Origin: Verrucomicrobiota bacterium | GTDB taxonomy: Bacteria; Verrucomicrobiota; Verrucomicrobiia; Opitutales; Opitutaceae | Length of the DNA stretch: 13,208 bases | Assembly (NCBI GenBank): GCA_003694825.1 | Contig: RFJS01000097.1 | Location: forward strand, 1-13,208 | Direction of reading: 5' to 3' | Notes under the pieces: generated by a model | The model's input: the letters and a program-made list of their open reading frames with translations, nothing else | Database searches by the model: none | What the model was told of the DNA's origin: nothing | Program-made: the position numbers and the translations under genes | Shown: in pieces, positions 8,747 to 13,208 of the stretch | Numbering within the stretch: position 1 is the first letter of the stretch | How the letters are laid out: each line of letters starts with the position of its first letter

Positions 8747-10519
8747 ATGAAGACAGACAGCACCGTCGAATCATTCCCCCAGCCCGAAATCGGTCCTGAA
8801 ATGAAGGGTGCCGACGCCGTCGTCGAGGCGCTCGTTCGCGAAGGCGTCGAAGTGGTTTTCGCCTATCCCGGCGGTGCGTCGAGGGAGTTTCACCAGGCCC
8901 TCACCCGTCGCACGGACAAAATCCGCACCATCCTGCCCCGACACGAGCAGGGCGGCGTGTTCGCCGCGGAAGGCTACGCTCGGGCGACCGGCCGCGCCGG
9001 CGTGTGCATGGCCACCAGCGGCCCCGGCGCGACCAACCTCATTTCCGGCATCGCCGATGCCTTCATGGACAGCATCCCGCTGGTCGCGATCACCGGCCAG
9101 GTGTTTCAGAAATTCATCGGCAAGTCCGCCTTTCAGGAGACCGACTTCTTCGGCATGACCCTGCCGATCGTGAAGCACAGCTACCTGGTGCTCGATCCCC
9201 ACGATATCCCGCACGTCATCAAGGAGGCTTTTCTCATCGCCCAGAGCGGCCGTCCGGGGCCGGTCGTCATCGATATCCCCAAGGACGTCCAGCAAGCCCG
9301 CTTCCAGCCGGTCTTTCCCGCCACTGTCGAGCTGCGCCGGCGTAAGCGTCCGCCGCTCGCCTCCGATGAGGAGCTGCTTCCCATCCTCGACCTGATCGCC
9401 AACGCCCGGCAGCCGGTGCTCTACGTCGGCGGCGGCATTATCTCCGCCGAGGCCGAAGAGGAGCTGTTCAAATTCGTCGAACTCACAGACATCCCGGTGG
9501 CCACCACGCTCATGGGCGTCGGGGCGTTTCCCGAGACGCACAAGCGCTCGCTGAAGTGGTTCGGCATGCACGGCTCGGTCTACGGCAACTGGGCCGTCCA
9601 CCACTCGGACCTTCTGCTCACCTTCGGGGCCCGCTTCGATGACCGGATCACCGGCGACACCGAGAAATTTGCCCCGCATGCCACCATCGTTCACGTCGAC
9701 ATCGACCCCTCGGAGCACAACAAGAACAAGAAGGTCGATCTGCCGATCGTCTCGGAGGTGAAGCACGCGCTCTCCCGTCTCAACGCGCTCATCAAGTCGC
9801 GCAATTTCAAAGCCCCCGACTTCCACGCCTGGCACGAGAAGATCGCCGAATGGAAGCGCGACTACCCCTTCGCCTACGAAAAGAGCGAGCACATCGTCCC
9901 CCAGGAAGCCATCGAGGTGCTCTCCGAGCTGACCGGGGGCGACGCCATCATCACCACCGGTGTCGGGCAGCATCAGATGTGGACGGCGCAGTTCTACAAC
10001 TTCACCAAACCCCGCCGCTACATCTCCTCGCTCGGACTCGGCGCCATGGGCTTCGGCTATCCCGCCGCCCTCGGCGCCAAGGTCGCGCATCCGGACAAAC
10101 AGGTGATCGATGTCGATGGCGACGGCTCCTTCCTCATGAATGTCCAGGAGCTGGCCACCGCGAAGATCGAGGGCATCGCCGCCAAAGCGATGATCCTCAA
10201 CAACCAGCACCTCGGCATGGTTGTGCAGTGGGAGGACCGCTTCTACAACAGCGTCCGCGGCCACACGATCCTCGGCGATCCGAAAAACATCGGCGGTCCG
10301 GACAACCTCGAGGGCATCTATCCCGACTACTTGAAGATTGCCGAAGGCTTCGGCGTCAAAGCACGCCGCGTCCACAAACGCGAAGAGCTTCGCGACGCCA
10401 TCCAGGAGATGCTCGACCACGATGGTCCCTACCTGCTCGATGTGATCGTCCCCTACACCGAACACGTGCTGCCCATGATTCCCGGCGGCCGTTCGGTCAA
10501 CGAGATGATCATCAAATAG
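8747..10519 (+). CDS. ilvB: Acetolactate synthase (AHAS) catalytic subunit, plant-like
   Basis: 590 residues from the ATG at 8747; makes acetolactate or acetohydroxybutyrate, the first common step to valine, leucine and isoleucine, using ThDP, Mg and FAD. Seen: AYPGGAS (39-45), catalytic Glu67 in [25 protein letters not shown] (90-106), FGARFDDR (293-300), and the ThDP motif GDGS (458-461) ending in NNQHLGMV (485-492). Trp495 in QWEDRFY is the conserved active-site Trp. From about 400 on it reads like plant AHAS ([46 protein letters not shown]). The upstream in-frame TTG at 8699 would add 16 atypical residues. No ilvH-like regulatory subunit follows; the next gene is on the opposite strand. 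Pyruvate-oxidase-like relatives share the fold, but the AHAS motifs make this call firm. Confidence 0.95.
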   Translation: MKTDSTVESFPQPEIGPEMKGADAVVEALVREGVEVVFAYPGGASREFHQALTRRTDKIRTILPRHEQGGVFAAEGYARATGRAGVCMATSGPGATNLISGIADAFMDSIPLVAITGQVFQKFIGKSAFQETDFFGMTLPIVKHSYLVLDPHDIPHVIKEAFLIAQSGRPGPVVIDIPKDVQQARFQPVFPATVELRRRKRPPLASDEELLPILDLIANARQPVLYVGGGIISAEAEEELFKFVELTDIPVATTLMGVGAFPETHKRSLKWFGMHGSVYGNWAVHHSDLLLTFGARFDDRITGDTEKFAPHATIVHVDIDPSEHNKNKKVDLPIVSEVKHALSRLNALIKSRNFKAPDFHAWHEKIAEWKRDYPFAYEKSEHIVPQEAIEVLSELTGGDAIITTGVGQHQMWTAQFYNFTKPRRYISSLGLGAMGFGYPAALGAKVAHPDKQVIDVDGDGSFLMNVQELATAKIEGIAAKAMILNNQHLGMVVQWEDRFYNSVRGHTILGDPKNIGGPDNLEGIYPDYLKIAEGFGVKARRVHKREELRDAIQEMLDHDGPYLLDVIVPYTEHVLPMIPGGRSVNEMIIK

Positions 10520-10709
10520 GCCGGATAGATCACGGCCGGGCTCCCGCGGGCCCGTCGGTCGGCGTCGCTCCACGGAGCCGTCACGCGCCTCTCGATCGCT
10601 GGCTCCATCGGGTCAGGCGCCCGCCAATCCGTGTGCCGGTGCCATTCGGCCCTCCCACCAGGCACTCTCCGCCAGCCGCCGGGCAACAGCGCCGACACCC
10701 GCCCCCCCC
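10520..10709. other. Gap between convergent ilvB and glutamine synthetase
   Basis: 190 bp of GC-rich sequence without a supportable gene. A 5-bp hairpin GGCCG / CGGCC (10519-10537) overlaps the end of ilvB but lacks a U-tract. A C8 run (10702-10709) sits next to the A8 run of the glutamine synthetase terminator. Confidence 0.5.
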
Positions 10710-10742
10710 AAAAAAAAGCGCCTCCTGTTCCGGAGGCGCTTT
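10710..10742 (-). terminator. Intrinsic terminator of the glutamine synthetase gene
   Basis: Perfect 11-bp stem AAAGCGCCTCC / GGAGGCGCTTT (10715-10725 with 10732-10742), 6-nt loop. Read on the minus strand it ends in eight Ts (10717-10710), 33 nt past the glutamine synthetase stop. The plus-strand side has only three Ts, so it would serve ilvB poorly. Confidence 0.92.
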
Positions 10743-10775
10743 CGCAAATATTCGCGGGAACGCTCGCGGCGAACC

Positions 10776-11792
10776 TCACTCGGTCGGGACCGTCGAGATC
10801 GTCTTGAGGATACGGGAGGCCACCAGGTAGGGATCCGCCTGCGAGTTCGGACGACGATCCTCCAGGTAACCCTTGTAGCCGTTGTTCACAAACGAGTGCG
10901 GAACGCGAATGGAGGAACCGCGGTCCGCGAGGCCCCAGCTGAACTTGTCGATCGACTGGGTCTCGTGCAGGCCGGTCAGGCGGAGGTGGTTATCCGGGCC
11001 ATACACCGCGATGTGCTCTTCGTGGTGCTTGCGGAAGGCCTCCATGAGCTTCTCGAAGTACTCCTTGCCGCCGACCTCACGCATATACTTCGTGGAGAAG
11101 TTGGTGTGCATGCCGGAACCGTTCCAGTCGCCGCGGACGGGCTTGCAGTGCCACTCGACATCCACACCGTACTTCTCGCAGAGGCGCATCAGCAGGTAGC
11201 GGGCCACCCAGATCTGGTCGGCCGCGGTCTTGGAGCCCTTGCCGAAAATCTGAAACTCCCACTGGCCCTTCGCCACCTCGGCGTTGACGCCCTCGTGGTT
11301 GATGCCCGCGTCGAGACACAGATCGATGTGCTCCTCGACAATCTGACGGCCGATGTCGGTCATGTGCTTGTAGCCGACACCGGTGTAATAACGCCCCTGC
11401 GGCTCGGGATAGCCATCCTCGGGGAAGCCGAGCGGACGACCATCAACCATCAGGAAGTATTCCTGCTCAAAGCCGAACCAGGTGTCCGGATCGTCAATGA
11501 TCGTCGCACGGGAGTTCGACGGGTGCGGCTCGCCGGAAGGAAGCATCACCTCGCACATCACGAGAAAGCCATTGCGCCGAGCCGCATCCGGATACAGCGC
11601 CACGGGCTTAAGCACGCAATCCGAGTCGTGCCCTTCGGCCTGCTGCGTTGAGCTTCCGTCAAATCCCCACTGAGGGATGTCTTCGAGCGACAGCGTGGAC
11701 GGATCACCCTCGATGATCTTGGTCTTGCTGCGCAGATTCGGGACCGGCTGATAGCCATCGAGCCAGATGTATTCCAGTTTCAGTTTCGCCAT
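10776..11792 (-). CDS. glnII: Glutamine synthetase type II (eukaryotic-type, GSII)
   Basis: 338 residues; condenses glutamate and ammonia with ATP to glutamine in the cytosol. The length and N-terminus (KLEYIWLDGYQ) fit GSII, not the ~470-residue GSI. Motifs in order: WGFDGSST (42-49), FGFEQEYFLM (106-115, metal-binding Glu), NAEVAKGQWEFQ (170-181), NGSGMHTNFST (224-234, His229), GLADRGSSIRVP (287-298) and YLEDRRPNSQADPY (309-322). GSII enzymes lack the adenylylation tyrosine loop of GSI, so control is expected at transcription. That fits the near-consensus sigma-54 promoter found about 90 nt upstream. The transcript ends at a strong terminator. A purine-rich AAGGGAAA lies ~15 nt before the ATG, a loose ribosome site. 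It converges with ilvB and diverges from the kinase-like gene. Confidence 0.97.
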   Translation of the reverse strand: MAKLKLEYIWLDGYQPVPNLRSKTKIIEGDPSTLSLEDIPQWGFDGSSTQQAEGHDSDCVLKPVALYPDAARRNGFLVMCEVMLPSGEPHPSNSRATIIDDPDTWFGFEQEYFLMVDGRPLGFPEDGYPEPQGRYYTGVGYKHMTDIGRQIVEEHIDLCLDAGINHEGVNAEVAKGQWEFQIFGKGSKTAADQIWVARYLLMRLCEKYGVDVEWHCKPVRGDWNGSGMHTNFSTKYMREVGGKEYFEKLMEAFRKHHEEHIAVYGPDNHLRLTGLHETQSIDKFSWGLADRGSSIRVPHSFVNNGYKGYLEDRRPNSQADPYLVASRILKTISTVPTE

Positions 11793-11875
11793 TTTCTTTT
11801 GGGTTTCCCTTCCCGGATTCGCCGCCTCGGAGGTCTGTTTGGATGAGGTGGAGTTACCGGGATTACGAAGAGGTT

Positions 11876-11903
11876 CGGATTAGCACTATTCGTGCCATAT
11901 CCG
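11876..11903. repeat. Imperfect dyad overlapping the sigma-54-like site
   Basis: CGGAT (11876-11880) and ATCCG (11899-11903) flank GCAC (11883-11886) and GTGC (11892-11895), giving a nested inverted repeat centred near 11889. It may be an operator controlling one or both divergent genes, or partly a by-product of the -24/-12 sequences. Confidence 0.4.
11882..11897 (-). promoter_or_regulatory. Sigma-54 (-24/-12) promoter for glutamine synthetase
   Basis: The minus strand reads TGGCACGAATAGTGCT. Against the sigma-54 consensus TGGCACG-N4-TTGCW only one fixed position differs (G for the first T of TTGC), and the essential GG and GC are separated by exactly 10 nt. A start site ~12 nt further on gives a leader of roughly 80 nt before the ATG. 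Glutamine synthetase is a textbook sigma-54/NtrC target, which supports the call. No NtrC-type enhancer (GCAC-N7-GTGC) was found in the 200 bp upstream. Confidence 0.66.
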
Positions 11904-11982
11904 ACAATAGAATTCCCCGAAAAAGCCCAAAAAACACGGATCTTGTCACCGCCTCGCTCACTGTGGATGGTCCTCTCCGCTC

Positions 11983-12423
11983 ATGCATGAGATCAAGGAC
12001 ACGCGCCGCGCCACCGTCCGCATCGGTTACGACGGACGAGTCCACAAAACCTTTCGCGGCCACGGCGCGCGGGAGCGCTTCGAAAACGAGGTGCGCATCC
12101 TCAAATATCTTGAGGGAAAGGGCTGCGACTTCGTTCCGCGGCTGCTCGAAGCCGATCCGGAGAACCTCAAAATCGTCACGACCAATTGTGGGAGGCGCGT
12201 CGATCATCTCGGCGAGGAGCGGATTCGCGAACTCTATGCCGAGCTCGAGAAATACGGCGTTCGCCACGAAGACCCCTACCTGCGCAACGTCACCTACCGC
12301 ATCCAGGACGGACGCTTCTGTCTGATCGACTTTGAATTCGCCACCACCCTGGAAGACGGCGTCGGGCTCAAACCACCGCCCGACCCCGCAAAGGAAAAGC
12401 AGATGGACGACAAACCCGTGTGA
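11983..12423 (+). CDS. Minimal protein-kinase-like protein (Bud32/WaaP-like fold)
   Basis: 146 residues, about half a normal kinase domain, yet the key elements are in order: a putative nucleotide-binding Lys22 (VHKTFRG), a helix-C Glu36 (RFENEVRILKYL), the catalytic loop H95-E-D97-P-Y-L-R-N102 (HxDx4N), and the metal-binding Asp116 in LIDFEFA, replacing DFG. No glycine-rich loop is evident and the C-lobe stops soon after Asp116, so activation segment and peptide-binding helices are missing. A disordered tail follows (KPPPDPAKEKQMDDKPV). It resembles the minimal kinases Bud32, RIO and WaaP more than Hanks-type kinases. The PP2C gene begins 9 nt after its stop, so the two are very likely one transcript. 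It diverges from glutamine synthetase. The kinase assignment is from motifs; substrate unknown. Confidence 0.78.
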   Translation: MHEIKDTRRATVRIGYDGRVHKTFRGHGARERFENEVRILKYLEGKGCDFVPRLLEADPENLKIVTTNCGRRVDHLGEERIRELYAELEKYGVRHEDPYLRNVTYRIQDGRFCLIDFEFATTLEDGVGLKPPPDPAKEKQMDDKPV

Positions 12424-12432
12424 TTCTCATCC

Positions 12433-13208
12433 ATGCCGCTCTCAAACCAGAGTCTCGACACTCCACAGGATCCGGCGCGGCTCACGCTCGAATGGTCGGG
12501 CATGACGCATCCCGGCCGCCACCGCAAAAACAATGAGGACGCCTTCATGGCCCTCATTCTCGAAGGCCACCAGATGCGCTACCTCGGGAAGATCGGCAGC
12601 GCCAGCCTCGCCAACGCCGACTTCGTTTTCGCCGTCTGCGACGGCATGGGCGGGCAGAACCTCGGCGAGTTCGCCAGCCGCCGCGCCGCGGACAAGCTCA
12701 CCACCATCCTGCCCGCCAGCTTTCAGCTCATGGCCCGCGGCATGGATGCCGGGCATCCGGACCTCCTGCTCGAAGCGTTCCAGGAGATCCACAAAGACCT
12801 GCTCGTCTTCGGCGCGACCTATCCCGAGTGCCGCGGCATGGGCACGACCCTGAGCCTGTGCTGGTTCACACCGGGCTGGATGCATTTCGGTCACGTCGGG
12901 GACAGCCGCATCTACTACCTGCCCAAAGGCGGTGCCCTCAAACAGCTGACCCACGACCACACTCAGGTCGGCTGGATGCGACGCACCGGCCGCATCACGG
13001 AGCGGGAAGCGCGCAACCATCCCGGCCGCAGCTCCCTGCAACAGGCCCTCGGCGCCGGCCACCAGTATATCGATCCCCAGCTCGGCGCCGTGCGCTACGA
13101 ACCCGGGGACCGGTTTCTGCTCTGCACCGACGGGCTCGTCGATGGGCTCTGGGACCACCGCATCGCCGAATACCTCGCCCGGGACGACATCCCCTTCAGC
13201 GAACTCGC
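12433..13208 (+). CDS. PP2C-family serine/threonine phosphatase, C-terminus cut by window edge
   Basis: 258 residues visible; the frame is open to the right edge. A Mn/Mg-dependent phosphatase of the Stp1/PrpC kind, probably cytoplasmic (no membrane segment in view). Motifs: GRHRKNNEDAF (28-38, Asp36), FAVCDGMGG (66-74, Asp70), GMGTTLS (135-141), GHVGDSRIYYL (153-163, Asp157), LTHDHTQVGWM (172-182) and LLCTDGLVDGLW (229-240, Asp233), so the catalytic core is intact. Only the last part of the domain is missing. It begins 9 nt after the mini-kinase stop, with no Shine-Dalgarno, which suggests coupled translation. The kinase next door is the natural opposing enzyme. Bacterial PP2Cs of this type often pair with Hanks kinases; here the partner is an atypical, shortened one. 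Confidence 0.94.
   Translation, partial: MPLSNQSLDTPQDPARLTLEWSGMTHPGRHRKNNEDAFMALILEGHQMRYLGKIGSASLANADFVFAVCDGMGGQNLGEFASRRAADKLTTILPASFQLMARGMDAGHPDLLLEAFQEIHKDLLVFGATYPECRGMGTTLSLCWFTPGWMHFGHVGDSRIYYLPKGGALKQLTHDHTQVGWMRRTGRITEREARNHPGRSSLQQALGAGHQYIDPQLGAVRYEPGDRFLLCTDGLVDGLWDHRIAEYLARDDIPFSEL

Noticed and set aside
8771..10573. 600-codon open frame on the minus strand opposite ilvB
   Set aside because: A GC-driven shadow of ilvB: no recognisable domain, and ilvB shows full family motifs on the other strand.
10702..10717. Adjacent C8 and A8 runs as a phase-variable tract
   Set aside because: They lie in the U-tract and flank of a terminator, outside coding sequence, so slippage would not switch a gene.
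11883..11895. NtrC enhancer site
   Set aside because: GCAC-N5-GTGC has the wrong spacing (NtrC sites are GCAC-N7-GTGC) and overlaps the promoter itself.

Overview
This is a GC-rich bacterial chromosomal window of ordinary single-copy housekeeping and signalling genes. I see no insertion sequence, phage, CRISPR, tRNA or rRNA signal. The gene set suggests a Verrucomicrobiota/Opitutae-like bacterium: a eukaryotic-type (GSII) glutamine synthetase, an acetolactate synthase that reads like the plant enzyme, a SpoIIE/STAS pair, a YmdB-family phosphodiesterase and few Shine-Dalgarno sequences. This placement is an inference from gene style, not from a marker gene.

Left part (1-5047, all minus strand, read right to left): a PrxQ/AhpE-like peroxiredoxin ends in a clear intrinsic terminator lying only a few bases before the start of aconitase (acnA). 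Behind acnA come a STAS-domain anti-sigma-antagonist-like protein and, 4 nt later, a membrane-anchored GAF-SpoIIE phosphatase cut by the left window edge. The last three are closely spaced and could share a transcript.

Middle (5279-8509): tyrosyl-tRNA synthetase (plus strand) diverges from the peroxiredoxin and converges on a small acidic His-rich unknown protein (minus). A perfect 11-bp inverted repeat lies between the converging genes. Further right on the minus strand are a small exported helical protein and a YmdB-type metallophosphodiesterase.

Right part (8747-13208): acetolactate synthase large subunit (plus, no small subunit next to it) converges on a GSII glutamine synthetase (minus), which has a strong intrinsic terminator. 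Upstream of the glutamine synthetase is a near-consensus sigma-54 (-24/-12) promoter, which suggests nitrogen control. Diverging from it is a two-gene plus-strand unit: a minimal 146-residue protein-kinase-like protein and a PP2C phosphatase cut by the right edge.

The window therefore carries two separate Ser/Thr phosphorylation modules at its ends (STAS + SpoIIE phosphatase; mini-kinase + PP2C) around central carbon, nitrogen and branched-chain amino acid metabolism. The best candidates for something undescribed are the mini-kinase/PP2C pair, the sigma-54 site before glnII, and the plant-like acetolactate synthase.
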